From Nezara viridula (lineage: Eukaryota; Arthropoda; Insecta; Hemiptera; Pentatomidae), in NCBI GenBank assembly GCA_928085145.1, contig OV725078.1:2422501-2486500 (forward strand): 64,000 nt of DNA. The letters run 5' to 3'. This document shows, piece after piece, positions 12,861 to 22,830 of the stretch (its first letter is position 1; each line of letters starts with the position of its first letter). The position numbers were made by a program, and so were the translations under genes. The notes under the pieces are model-generated. The model saw only the letters and a list, made by a program, of their open reading frames with translations, made no database searches and was not told the DNA's origin.

Positions 12861-13017
12861 CTGGTGCCAAGATGCGCAGTCACCAACAAGAGACCCGAAC
12901 GGGGGACTATTTTACTTCCAAATAATGAGCGTTTTACCTTAGGGAGATCCATGACTATTTGTGACGTATGGCGAACTAATGATATGTGAGTATGGGCATT
13001 CAAACCTGCTTCACACC

Positions 13018-13108
13018 CTTCAGCAAGTCTGGTGGGCCCCTGCCTCCAGCAAGTCTGGAGGTGCCCTCCCTCTAGAAAGTCTGGAGGTTCCCTCCCTTCA
13101 GCAAGTCT
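13018..13108. repeat. ~28-bp minisatellite, about 3 units
   Basis: Units built on 'cagcaagtctgg' followed by a C-rich stretch 'ccctccct' occur in tandem. It lies between the RTE 5' end and the inverted repeat flanking the gypsy element. Confidence 0.75.
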
Positions 13109-13112
13109 CTCT

Positions 13113-13470
13113 CACATAATCAAAAAGGGTGACATAAGTGTTACAATGGGAATCTTAGAATAAAATGTAAAACATAAAAAAGAAATATGAAGTTATATAA
13201 GAAATGAAAATAAAGAGTAAAATTAAAACATTGAGAATGGAGTAGTTAGATAGAAAATTGAGATATTGTAAAGTCTATCAAGATGTACAGGGAATGTATA
13301 ACATGATAAAGAGTTAAAAACAGAGAAAAGGAATGAAAGGAAGGAGGGAAGAAATTGAGAAAGCTGAAATAAGAAAGAAATAAAAGAAGTACTATCTGTC
13401 TCCTTAAGTGTCGCAGGGAGAATAAAAGTCGTTGCAAGGGAGGTGGAGAGAGAAGAGATGTGTATACTAT
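13113..13470 (-). repeat. Left arm of an inverted repeat around a (TA)n centre
   Basis: The segments at 13113-13165 and 13407-13470 are the reverse complement of 19141-19262 (shared blocks 'cataatcaaaaagggtgac', 'gttacaatgggaatcttag' and 'gtgtcgcagggagaataaaa'). The left arm carries ~240 bp (about 13166-13406) absent from the right arm. Both arms point toward the (TA)n array holding the gypsy element. Confidence 0.75.
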
Positions 13471-13490
13471 ATATATAGATGTGTATATTA

Positions 13491-13494
13491 TATA

Positions 13495-13577
<83 letters not shown>
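13491..13577. repeat. (TA)n tract immediately 5' of the gypsy element
   Basis: TA dinucleotides abut the 5' LTR. A matching tract follows the 3' LTR, so the retrotransposon inserted into the array. Confidence 0.95.
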
Positions 13578-13579
<2 letters not shown>

Positions 13580-13758
13580 TTATGGTTAGAGGTAAGACAG
13601 TATAACAGTTAATCCTATTTATGAAGTGTAAACAAAGTGTAATACTATATATATGGCATTACTAAGGCAATAAAGTCAGTATTCTTTGAGTAACCACGTG
13701 CTTCATTTCGGATCCTTTTTCCCTTTTTTTTATTATTTCTTGTTCGAACTGACTTAAG
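13578..13758 (+). repeat. 5' LTR
   Basis: Runs from 'agttatggttagagg' to 'cgaactgacttaag'. It lacks the 11-bp duplication found in the 3' LTR. It is followed directly by the primer-binding site. Confidence 0.9.
13646..13680 (+). promoter_or_regulatory. LTR core promoter (TATA box and arthropod Inr) with overlapping AATAAA
   Basis: TATATATA at 13646-13653 lies ~32 bp upstream of the A of TCAGT at 13676-13680, the arthropod initiator, which fits core-promoter spacing. AATAAA (13669-13674) sits just before the initiator, so one short block may serve both start and poly-A functions. The 3' LTR carries the same arrangement. Confidence 0.6.
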
Positions 13759-13776
13759 TGGTGCCGAAACCCGGGA
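13759..13776 (+). other. Primer-binding site
   Basis: TGGTGCCGAAACCCGGGA directly follows the LTR, starting with TGG as expected for pairing to a tRNA 3'-CCA end. I do not assign the tRNA species. Confidence 0.8.
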
Positions 13777-13863
13777 CCTTTAGATTCAGTCGGGGAAGTA
13801 GTTTTTTTTTCTCTTTCTTTTCGTTGTTGTTATTAACGTCACAAGAAATAAAAAAGAGGAAGG

Positions 13864-15021
13864 ATGCCGAACGGAATAGGGCAACCACCAGCATCCACCG
13901 CACAACAGGTAGCACAGGCGACACCGCCGACGGCACCACCAGCTGCACCGTTGGCTCCACCGCCGGCGTTCCCTCCGCTGGCAGAGGCGTTAGCGAGGGA
14001 TTTTCCTCCACTACCTACGGAAACGTTGGCATCAGCACATGCAACTACGTTAGAGTGGTTGAAGGTGAGAACGGCGACGTCGCAGGATCTTAAGAGAGCG
14101 ATATCCGACTTGGAAAGATTCGATGGAGGAGTAGGTGAGTTGAATCACTTCCTAAAAGGTGGCGATCGGGTGATATCGCGTATATTGGCTAAGGCGGAGG
14201 AAAACCTGATAGACCCGATGGACGCCAATGCATTAAGGGCAGCCCTGGTATGCCGGGTTAAGAGGAGCGTGCTGAATATGATTCAGGCGGATGAAGACAC
14301 GCCATGGAATGTTGTGAAGGATCGGCTGAAGAAGGCGTTTGGAGGAGGTCGATGGGCGCCCGAGGATTACATCTTGTAGATGTTCCGGGAAAGGAAACAG
14401 CCTCATCAGACCAACGGGCAATATGCTGCAAATCTGCTGGCACGATTTAACCACGTAACAGAGAAGACGAGGGAAGTGGCTGATGCGGTGGAAACGGGAG
14501 CCAGGATGGCATTTTTGTCAACCATCCTTAAAGTTCAGTTAGGGAGAGATACTGGAAAGAAGGATGGACTACCGAGGGACAAGAGCTTTGAGGAGTGTGC
14601 TCAAGAGATGATAGATGCAAGTGCTCGGGATGAAGAAGCAGCCCGTGGGGATGAAGGGAACGAGTATGGATGGAACAGGATTTCGTATAGGAGGGCGGAA
14701 ACCGGGAGGTTCAAAGCAAGACAGGAGAGGTGGAAGAAAAGAGGAGGAGAGGTTAGTACAAGAGAAAGGCCGGCAATGAGAGAGAGAAAGCCAGGCAAAG
14801 AAAGGAAGAAATGGACAAAGGAAGACAGGAGATGTCACGGGTGCGGAAAGATAGGCCACCTAGTGGCGCATTGCCCGCGAACCAGGTGTTTCGAATGCGG
14901 AACCGAGGGACACATTGCCAGACAATGCCCGTATATGAGTAGACGGGGAGACGTGGGTCGGGATGAACCAATGGAAGTGAACGCCCAGAGATTGTGGAGA
15001 AAGAGAGGAGCAGTATCGTAG
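13864..15021 (+). pseudogene. gag: Gag polyprotein, with one in-frame TAG
   Basis: Gag forms the particle and binds genomic RNA. The N-terminus is Ala/Pro-rich (about residues 8-50). A predicted capsid-like helical region follows, then a highly basic Arg/Lys/Glu stretch and two CCHC zinc knuckles, CHGCGKIGHLVAHC and CFECGTEGHIARQC, each C-x2-C-x4-H-x4-C. The frame 13864-14379 ends in TAG and the same frame continues from 14380 to 15021, so a single stop splits an otherwise open gag of about 385 codons. The ATG follows an A-rich leader ~90 bp after the primer-binding site. The stop could be a mutation or, less likely, a read-through site. Confidence 0.88.
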
Positions 15022-15179
15022 TCAGATGAGTCATCAGGGACATCGGGAACCGAGGAAGAGGAGACGGAGATAAGAAGAGCTCGAGGAGGAAGAAGTAGCA
15101 GGAGAAGTGGAGAAGGAGGAGCCGTTGCGGACAGGAGAGGAAGATTAGACGAATGAGGAGAGGAGCAGAGGAGAGGCAG

Positions 15180-16372
15180 CCACGCGGTAGTCAATAATAT
15201 TGGAGGTGAGTGCGTTGGTTTGCCAATTATAAGTGTTGTGGGGAGGGGGAAGTGTTTGGTAGATACGGGGAGCTCTAGTACAATATTATGTAAAAAGATG
15301 CTGGAGGAATTGTGTAAAGGAGAGAGGATACCAGAAATAAAAAATTGTAAGTGTAAGTTGATTACTTTGGGTGGTCCTTGTAGAGTCGAGGGGGAGGTAG
15401 AATTAGATCTGGATCGATGGGTGGCCGGAATCGGGAAATTGAGGGTTGTTCGAATGAGAGGGAAGAAGTATCGGTGTAAGCGATTGAGGGTGGACGGGAC
15501 AGGGAATGTCGGGGCAATAGAACAAGCGGAACATTGGGTACAGAGGATAAAGAGGGAGTACGCGGATATTTTTTTTAAAGACGGGGAAGTGTTGACTGCG
15601 ACAGGGAAAACGGTCCATGAAATTCCTTTAAAACAGGAGAAAGTGACATACGTTAAGGAACGACGTTATCCGCAAGCGCTACGGAGACACATCAAGGATG
15701 AGATAGAGAGCTTGAAGAAGCAAGGCATAATCGTGGATAGCACGTCACCGTACAACAGTCCCCTATGGGCAGTAAAGAAGAAGACCACGACAGGGGAGGA
15801 GAAGTATAGGGTAGTGGTAGACTTCAGGAAGCTCAACGACAATACCTTGGATGAGAAATACCCGCTCCCACGATTTGAGGACATCATTGACAGACTGAGC
15901 GGAGCCACAATCTTCAGCACTCTCGATCTAAAGGCAGCTTATCACCAGATACGTATGTATCCCAGGGATCAACATAAGACAGCTTTTTCATTCGAAAGGG
16001 GGCATTATGAGTTTACTCGCATGCCGTTCGGGTTGAAAAACGCTCCTATAACCTTCCAGAGGTTTATGGACGAATTTTTGAGGGGACTGGATGAAGCATT
16101 CTGCCAGGTATATATGGATGATCTCCTGGTCTTCAGTAGGAATGAAACGGAACACATTGATCATTTGCGCCGCGTATTTGACAGAGTGAAGCAGTTGGGG
16201 TTAAAATTGTCTGCTGAAAAGTCGATTCTGGGGCAGGATGAGATCAATTTTCTGGGACATTCGATTTCGAGGGAAGGGATCAAGCCTGATAAGCAGAAGG
16301 TAGAGGCGATACAAAAGATGGCGATGCCCATAGATGTCAAGGGGATCCGGAGATTATTAGATATAGGGGACG
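15180..16372 (+). pseudogene. pol: Pol: aspartic protease and reverse transcriptase (frameshifted at the end)
   Basis: The protease motif CLVDTGSSSTIL lies near 15253-15290. The RT carries VVDFRKLND, FSTLDLKAAYHQI, MPFGLKNAPITFQRFM and the catalytic VYMDDLLVFS (about 16108-16137). Spacing is typical of Ty3/gypsy. Near 16365, after DVKGIRRLL, the expected 'GLVNYYR' type continuation moves to the frame starting near 16373, a frameshift. Between gag and pol (15022-15180) the frame is closed, so pol expression would need ribosomal frameshifting or has been lost. The enzyme copies element RNA into DNA in cytoplasmic particles. Confidence 0.9.
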
Positions 16373-17002
16373 TTGAATTATTATCGTTGGTTTGTCCCGG
16401 AGATGGCGGAATATCTAGCACCCCTTAATAATCTCCTAAAGAAAGGCCGGAAGATCGCAATAACACCAGCGATAGAGAACAACGTGCGGAAGTGCATGAG
16501 AAGGTTGCAAGAAAAGCCGGTACTTGCTTTTCCCGATTTTAATAAGGGTTTTATTATCACCACTGACGCAAGTGAGTATGCGTTGGGAGCAGTACTTGCG
16601 CAGGAAGGAACGGACGGGGAACAGCCAATAGCGTATGCGAGTCGGCGACTCACAGAAGCGGAAACAAGGTATAGCGCCCTGGAAAGGGAACTCTTGGCAA
16701 TTGTATGGGCGGTCGGCCATTTTAGACCGTATATTTTTGGGCGGAAGTTTAAAGTGCATACCGATCACAAACCGTTGCAGTGGGTGGGCAACCTGAAGGA
16801 ATCATCGGCAAGGGTCACGCGATGGAAGCAGTTCCTAAGTCAATATAACATGGAGGTCAGGTATAAGCCAGGCAAGGAGAATACATTAGCGGACTGGTTG
16901 TCCAGAGCCGTAATGGTAAATGCCATTGAAGAGGAAGAAGGGGAGTCGTCGCGGGACGTGCGGCAGTTTTTGAGAGCATGGACACCGGAAGGTGAAGGGT
17001 AA
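16373..17002 (+). pseudogene. pol: Pol: end of RT and RNase H domain
   Basis: Begins with NYYRWFVPEMAEYLAPLNNL, the RT connection, then the RNase H signature FIITTDASEYALGAVLAQ, then YSALERELLAIVWAVGHFR and YIFGRKFKVHTDHKPLQW, the usual gypsy RNase H with its acidic residues. The frame closes at 17000-17002; integrase resumes in another frame near 17048. Confidence 0.88.
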
Positions 17003-17047
17003 CCCGGGGATGCGAGAACAGAGGAATCGAGAGGAGAAGAGAGCTCG

Positions 17048-18389
17048 GTGGATGAACGGCCTACCGACATGGAGGAATGTGAGGAGATCATTAACGATAA
17101 GCGACGACAAGTGATTTGGAAGACCAGAACGTCGGGGCTTATGAAGATCGACTTCACTAAATATGGGAAGAAGAAAATTAATACCATTTGGTCCCAACCA
17201 GGGGTGAAAGAGGAACAGATTTGCAAGGCTTTGCACGACGCCTTGGAGCCGGGGAAAATTCACCATCTGTATGTAGGCAATGCAACCATTTGGGAAAAGA
17301 TCAAGAAACTCTGGAGGACAGAGAAAATAGGTGTCGACAGGTCATTTATTAAATGTAAATACTTGGTTGAAACATTAATGGACAAGGAGCAGCAAAGGGA
17401 GGTAACACTGGCACATCACCAGGGCAAGACGAACCATCGGGGGGTACAGGAAACATTCCACGCATTACGCAGGAGATATTACTGGGATGGTATGCGGAAA
17501 ACGATCTCGGAAGTCATTGGAATGTGCGAAGTGTGCGCGCGCACTAAGTATGACAGACGACCACCTCAAGGAGTACAAGAAGAAACCCCTACAGGAGATA
17601 CGCCGTTGAAAGATGTGCAAATCGACACATTCACGTGGAGAGGATTTAAATGGGTCACCATGATAGACCTCTTTAGCAAAATGACAATGGCACATCGGGT
17701 ACAGGATAGGTCGGCGGAGGCTGTCGTGGGAGCTCTCCAAACGTGGGTTCAGTTCTATAAGGGTATCCAGCAGTACCATCCGAGAAGAAGCGAAGCGCTT
17801 GGATATAGTTTGGCACTTCAATACGCCGGGACATCCAAAGGGCAGGGGAGGTATCGAGAGGTTGCATAGCACCCTAAGTGATCACCTACGTATATATCAG
17901 GGGGAGCAGGGATTAGAAGCGGACGTAGCAATGCAGAGGGCGGTAGCGGCCTACAACCATTCAATCCACTCCGTTACAGGGTTTTCCCCAGTCGAGGTAC
18001 TGTTCGGAATAAATATACGGCGTCGAGATTGGAAGGAAACAGTCACGAGCGAGGACCACGCTCAACAGATAACGTGTAACAGAGCACAAATAAGGAAAGT
18101 GTGGGATAAAACGAAAGGGAGAATAGAGAAAGAGAAGCGGAAGAGGGTGGAAAAGGTTAATTTGAACCTCAGAGATAGAATGGGTGCATTAAAAATAGGG
18201 ACGGTCTTCTATCGTAGGGTCGGATCCAATAGGGAGAAGGAATTGGCGCGCTACGAAGGACCATTCAAGGTAATTGTACTTAGAGAGCACAACGTTTGTA
18301 CGATCCAAAGTCTCAAGGATCCCAGAAAAAGGAGAACCGTTCACATAGAACAGTTAAAACTCCCGATAGAGACGGAATCACTACAGTAG
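17048..18389 (+). pseudogene. pol: Pol: integrase (two frames) with GPY/F-like C-terminus
   Basis: A zinc-binding HHCC module is visible as LAHHQGKTNHRG ... CEVCARTKY (about 17408-17550), followed by the catalytic-core first Asp in VQIDTFTWRGFKW. The frame closes at 17869. The overlapping frame from about 17799 carries the core Glu region GRGGIERLHSTLSDHLR and ends with a basic tail containing YEGPFKVIVLREHN and DPRKRRTVHIEQLKLP, a GPY/F-type module. The second catalytic Asp motif cannot be recognised around 17760-17800, so a small deletion is likely there. Stop at 18387-18389. Confidence 0.85.
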
Positions 18390-18652
18390 TGGGATATCCT
18401 CTTTTCTGTCTCCTACAAGCTAGGGACTGACGCTAAAAGGTTAATTTGATTTTGTTGTTCACTTTTGGCTGTAAGATAACAGTGTCTTTTAATTTCATTT
18501 TTATTGTTTTTTTTATTTTATTATTACTTTGGCTGTTCTAGGTACTCCAACGGCGATTATACCTTTTATTTTTGTTTGATTGTAGTTGTTGTATTTTGGT
18601 TATGTATTACGTCAGTTACCCTGCATTAGTTTATGAGGAATGTTCATAAACT
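18390..18652 (+). other. Gypsy 3' untranslated region
   Basis: T-rich DNA between the integrase stop and the polypurine tract. No env-like ORF. Confidence 0.6.
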
Positions 18653-18664
18653 GGCGGGGGGGAG
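18653..18664 (+). other. Polypurine tract
   Basis: A 'ggcggggggga' run immediately before the 3' LTR; it is the expected plus-strand primer. The exact LTR boundary is uncertain by 1-3 bases. Confidence 0.75.
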
Positions 18665-18854
18665 TTATGGTTAGAGGTAAGACAGTATAACAGTTAATCC
18701 TAAGTTAATCCTATTTATGAAGTGTAAACAAAGTGTAATACTATATATATGACATTACTAAGGCAATAAAGTCAGTATTCTTTGAGTAACCACATGCTTC
18801 ATTTCGGATCCTTTTTCCCTTTTTTTTATTATTTCTTGTTCGAACTGACGTAAG
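18663..18854 (+). repeat. 3' LTR
   Basis: 192 bp; differs from the 5' LTR by an 11-bp duplication of 'gttaatccta' plus one base, and by single changes (tatGac/tatGgc, caCAtg/caCGtg, gacGtaag/gacTtaag). Confidence 0.9.
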
Positions 18855-18962
<108 letters not shown>

Positions 18963-19129
18963 GATATATTTTTATTTCAATTATTCTCCCTTATTACTCA
19001 ATAGCTATTTTTCTTTTGAATTTTTCTTTCACTTTCTATTAACTTTCGTTCAATTTTCCATAATTTTTCTGAGTAATATATCTCTCGTATCTATTTACGC
19101 TTCTATCGCTTTAGTTCAAACTTCGTCGG

Positions 19130-19470
19130 TTAACCGTTAGAGATGACGCCACCAACACATCTCTTCTCTCTCCCCCTCCCTTGCAACAACTTTTATTCTC
19201 CCTGCGACACTTATTCTAAGATTCCCATTGTAACACTTATGTCACCCTTTTTGATTATGCCTACTTCATCATTCCACACTTTGTAACGGTTTTTATTATT
19301 TATCTCTTAGTTCTTAGTCATTATTCTAACAATTTCATTTTACTTTATATTTATCTATTTTATTTTTTTTTTTTTACCATCACTACTTATTTTTCTCATA
19401 CCATGTTATCTGGTTATTTTCTTAGCCCTGATGAAGGCCTGAACTTCAGGTCGAAATGTCGGCATATGTA
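19130..19470 (+). repeat. Right arm of the inverted repeat, ending in a hammerhead-like motif
   Basis: 19141-19262 is the reverse complement of the left arm (13113-13470). It is followed by AT-rich DNA and the hammerhead-like core at 19425-19463. This combination is compatible with a terminal piece of a Penelope-like or related retroelement, but no RT is attached. Confidence 0.5.
19425..19463 (+). ncRNA. Hammerhead-ribozyme-like core
   Basis: CTGATGA at 19428-19434, a stem II made of GGCCTGAA/TTCAGGTC and GAAA at 19453-19456 reproduce the hammerhead core order. GCC before and GGC after could close a short stem. Stems I and III cannot be confidently defined by eye. Such motifs are known in Penelope-like retroelements. 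Confidence 0.5.
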
Positions 19471-19539
19471 AAAAATAAATATCATTTATTTTTGCCTTCC
19501 TTTTTGACTGATCATCCCAACTATATCTTCTTTTCATTA

Positions 19540-20110
19540 TCCACGACAGTCAACCAATTACCAATTATGATTAAAGCAGGAATTGGCCAACTTCCAATCC
19601 CAATCCTTAAATCCTACCTTAGTTCCCTTTCTGTTCACGACAATTCTCTATGGAAGATCACCTACAAAATCCTTCAATCCCATTATATTTCCTATCCCCT
19701 CCGTTGATGTGATGATTCCTGGGCAGCGTCTGATGAAGACAAAGCTGAGGAATTCTCCAGAACATTCATCTCGCATCCGGAATCCAACCCCACCCATACC
19801 GCGACAGTAGAAGAATTCCTTACATCACCCATTCCACTTTCCTTACTACCTGAAGCAGTTAATCCTTCTGAGGTCAAACATCACTTCCAAAAATTTCCTC
19901 TCCGGAAATATCCTGGATACGATCTCCTTACCTCTCAAATCCTTCGACAACTTCCTCCTAAAGCTGGTATATCTGTCACTAATATAATACCATCCTAAAA
20001 ACCACCCACTTTCCTCTTTTGTGGAAACATTCCACCATTATTCTGTTTCCGAAACCCGGCAAACCTCCCAACACCTCTACTACTCCTACAGACCAATTAG
20101 CTTACTTTAG
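19540..20110 (+). mobile_element. Jockey-clade LINE fragment (region between endonuclease and RT)
   Basis: Encodes, in broken frames, HDNSLWKITYKIL, a DEDKAEEFSRTF-like block, LLPEAVNPSEVKHHFQKF and GYDLLTSQILRQLPPKA, which match the Jockey ORF2 pre-RT and RT entry seen at 42730-43150. It is truncated at both ends. Confidence 0.7.
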
Positions 20111-20479
20111 TTTGATCTAAGCCTCTGAACTGTTAGTGTGTCGGAATTATATAGTCAGAGTTTAATTCGTGAATTTCGTAGTTTGTACACGGAGATTCGT
20201 TGTAAATATTTACCAGACCTATCTATTAAATTTGCTGAATCTACGGGTGAGATTAAATATTTAGTTCAACTGGAACTTGTGCCGAAGTTATTGAGCGAGG
20301 AAGTTAGCCAGGATTTCAGTCTTCTTACAGTCAGCTCGTTAGACATTTTAATTGAGACGGGGAGTGGGGAGAGCATGCGTTAGATAAGGCCTAGTTCTAG
20401 CCTTTATTTATGAGTCAGTTACCTTAGTATAGAATCCAGGTTGGGGTCACGTCAATTTTCGTCACATTAATCAGCGTAT

Positions 20480-21420
20480 TTCTTTGTTCACATATTTTTT
20501 CTATTTTTATCAGACAAGTTGATTTCATGCGGAAATGCGGACAGACAGTTGCCAGAGAGGACAAGAGACCTCTGATATGCTCTATTTCTATATGTCAAGC
20601 TATTTTTCATGGCAAATGCCTTATTGAAGACGAAGGTGAAATTGAAAAATTAAGGGCATCACGGAAAAATTGAGCATGCCCAAAATGTTTAAAAGCCCCA
20701 AAAAAGTAGTCAATTCTAGCGATAAGTGCTCTAGCCCAGGAAGATCAGCTTCTCAGAAACCAATTGCCTCCGAAGCCGCGTCACAGATGCTCTAACATTT
20801 GAAAACGCGGGAAAATTAAAAGTAATAGACACTTCTGGAGACCCAAAATTCGAAATTGTAAGGAGCTTGAAACTATACTCAACAGGATCGAGCAAATGCA
20901 CCTATCCAGGTTGATTGAAATGAGGGGCGTCCCGGTGAGGTCTAGGGAGGCACCCATGGGCCAATGATGGGCGTGGTGGCTGGCCTGGGCCTGAACTTAT
21001 AGCCAGAAGATATTGACTGCGCGGAGCGGATGAGATCGAGGCAGGATGATACACCCGCTTCTGGTGAGATTTGTCAGACAGTCGCTCAGGGACGAGTTGG
21101 TCCAAAGGCGCAACGTTAAACGACTTCTCAACTCGTCACCTGGGATGGCAGGAGAATGATGCTCACAAAATATATGTAAGCGAGGCAATGTCCGTTACCA
21201 ACCCACACCTATATTGGTTAGCCCAACAGAAGAGATCTGCAGGGAAGATCAGATACGTCTTATTCAATGAGGAAAAGCGAGATCCCCACGAGATGACGGC
21301 CAGCAGGTTGTTGTGATTAACTCGCCATCAGACCTGGACATATTCACATGACAAGCACTCGCATGTTTCATTACGCTGCATATTTTATTTTTCATTACTG
21401 TATTTGCCCTTTTATATTTT
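20480..21420 (+). mobile_element. CR1-like LINE ORF1 fragment, degenerate
   Basis: Parallels ORF1 of the element at 50930-55615: a degenerate finger region (about 20525-20650, REDKRPLIC ... AIFHGKC) and a C-terminal block at 21080-21316 with LGWQENDAHKIYVSEAM and HLYWLAQQKRSAGKIRY, matching IGWQENDSHRIYLGEEM of the better copy. Several frameshifts. The DNA at 20110-20480 in front may be its 5' UTR. Confidence 0.7.
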
Positions 21421-21714
21421 TATTTTCTAGATTAAGATTTTGCTGCCTTTGATTTAATATATTTTGATAATAATTTTATATATGTTAATAAGAACAGTGT
21501 AAGTTTTATACTTTTAGACATTTTAATCCACGTAAATATTGTTTTTTTCGCTATAGAGGTAAACCTTTCGTTTAATAAATTGTATTTTTTCTGCTTCTCA
21601 ACTAGAAAATCAGTATTCATTATTTCTTGTTTAGCTCCATTTATTATTATACTTTATTTTTATTTTTTATTTTATTTTCCACCCTCCCATGCCACTAGGG
21701 CAATACGGGTGTAT

Positions 21715-21760
21715 GCAGTAGTGTGATTTTAAGCATTAATGCATAACAACACACTACTGC
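21715..21760. repeat. 11-bp hairpin with a palindromic loop
   Basis: GCAGTAGTGTG (21715-21725) pairs with CACACTACTGC (21750-21760); the loop itself contains the palindrome GCATTAATGC. Function unknown. Confidence 0.6.
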
Positions 21761-21829
21761 CATAATATCAGTTAATAAAATGCAAAGCTGTGCACACAGC
21801 TCTTCGACTTTTCGTCCTTCTACACCAAA

Positions 21830-22015
21830 TTAGGCCTGGCTTCCCGAATCCGGATGTCTTCCTGGGGCTGGTCCTCTTCTCCTTCTGCGGGAACCTAGGT
21901 GAGCTCGACCCACCTCCGTCTTCCAGCCATTTATGAACTCTTTGAACCGCGGGAAGTTTTCTTCACTCACCAACTGAGGAAACTCCTCCTCAGTGAGGAG
22001 CAGTAATACAAGCAT
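21830..22015 (-). CDS. Short ORF of unknown nature
   Basis: A 61-codon frame with a hydrophobic start, an acidic/aromatic middle (EEEFPQLVSEENFPRFKEF) and an Arg-rich segment (GSRRRRRGP). GC-richer than its surroundings. It might be part of a retroelement ORF1 or gag, but I do not recognise a family and it may be non-coding. Confidence 0.2.
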   Translation of the reverse strand: MLVLLLLTEEEFPQLVSEENFPRFKEFINGWKTEVGRAHLGSRRRRRGPAPGRHPDSGSQA

Positions 22016-22149
22016 GTGAAAATAAAAATAATATAATCAAATAAAACCATTTCTAGGGGCACTTAAAATGTTCTCTTATCTACCTTTTATAATCAATTGG
22101 GTTGGGAAAGAAGTAGGTGCTTAAAAAAGAGAGATTTAAATGATTTTCG

Positions 22150-22642
22150 TTATTTCGTTGAGAGAAGTTGGGGATGAAACGCAATTAAGTCATGCAAATG
22201 TTCTAAATTGACGTACTTAGTGACACGATGAGCATTCTTTTTCACAATTTTTGCTAAAATAGAATACTTAAAACAGTACACGTCATTATTCCGTACATTA
22301 ATGCAAGCTTTCTTCGATTCTATAGATGCGGGGGGAAGAAGAAGTGTAGATCCCCTAAGCGGTAAGTATTTGTTGATTCTCAATCTCATCCCATCAACTC
22401 CAGTTAGCTTCCACTCGTTTTTTTGAAATTGAGAATCCTCTGCTTCGGTTATAATTTTGATGAAACTTTTCTCAATAAATTTGACAAGATCGCTACTTTT
22501 AAATACACATTTGTTTCGTGTTTTGAAAGCTCTATCAGTCTCATCACCAATAGAATTTGTAAAAGTACATTCTAATAGGAAATTTACTTTTAATGCGCAA
22601 TGTTGATGTAATAAATCTCGAATTTTATACGCTAAGTGGTTC
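22150..22642 (-). pseudogene. N-terminal region of a Polinton-type DNA polymerase B protein, inverted relative to the rest
   Basis: The minus strand is open from ~22642 to 22150 and includes LVKFIEKSFIKIITEAED, EWKLTGVDGMRLRINKY, SIESKKACINVRNNDVYCFKYSIL and RVTKYVNLEHLHDLIAF. The phrase 'ACINVRNNDVYCFKYSIL' is, from memory of the family, a hallmark of the N-terminal region preceding the polymerase in Polinton-like proteins of insects and cnidarians. The next part of the protein is on the opposite strand starting at about 22831, so a rearrangement has inverted this piece. No start codon is assigned. Confidence 0.65.
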
Positions 22643-22830
22643 TTAATACTTTAATAATATGACAAAAATATATGATAAAATATGGGGAAACATAAAAATT
22701 TATGAGAAAACATAAACAGAAATGATAATAACATATAGGTTAACATGATAAGAAATCTAGGATATAACTTTAAAACTTTAAAAACAATCGTGGTAACTTA
22801 CATACATCAAGAAAATATGTAGAGGTTAAT

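Larger units (their letters stand above)
9346..12960 (-). mobile_element. RTE-clade LINE, degraded, interrupted by a Jockey insertion
   Basis: Reading from 12960 down to 9346 there is a short 5' region, an apurinic/apyrimidinic endonuclease, a reverse transcriptase and a 3' end in ATT-type repeats (9346-9362 on the plus strand). A second, 5'-truncated copy lies on the plus strand at 45946-47600, and the two align through most of the RT. The Jockey element at 10247-11089 splits the RT. Multiple frameshifts and stops mean no full ORF survives. RTE assignment rests on WNVRSL/ALQEIRW in the endonuclease and the C-terminal YGCETW...RIFGP block typical of RTE-like proteins. Confidence 0.85.
13578..18854 (+). 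mobile_element. Ty3/gypsy LTR retrotransposon, 5.3 kb, structurally complete but coding-defective
   Basis: It has two LTRs of 181 and 192 bp, a primer-binding site, gag, pol in the order protease-RT-RNase H-integrase, and a G-rich polypurine tract. The LTRs differ by about three substitutions plus an 11-bp tandem duplication in the 3' copy, which indicates a fairly recent insertion, yet gag has one in-frame stop and pol several frame breaks. RT before integrase identifies Ty3/gypsy. There is no env-like ORF after the integrase. The flanks are (TA)n, so the target duplication cannot be delimited. Confidence 0.93.

Noticed and set aside
14233..17266. Many minus-strand ORFs opposite gag-pol
   Set aside because: Antisense shadows of the gypsy coding region.
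18390..18652. Possible env gene after gypsy pol
   Set aside because: No ORF of useful length between the integrase stop and the polypurine tract.
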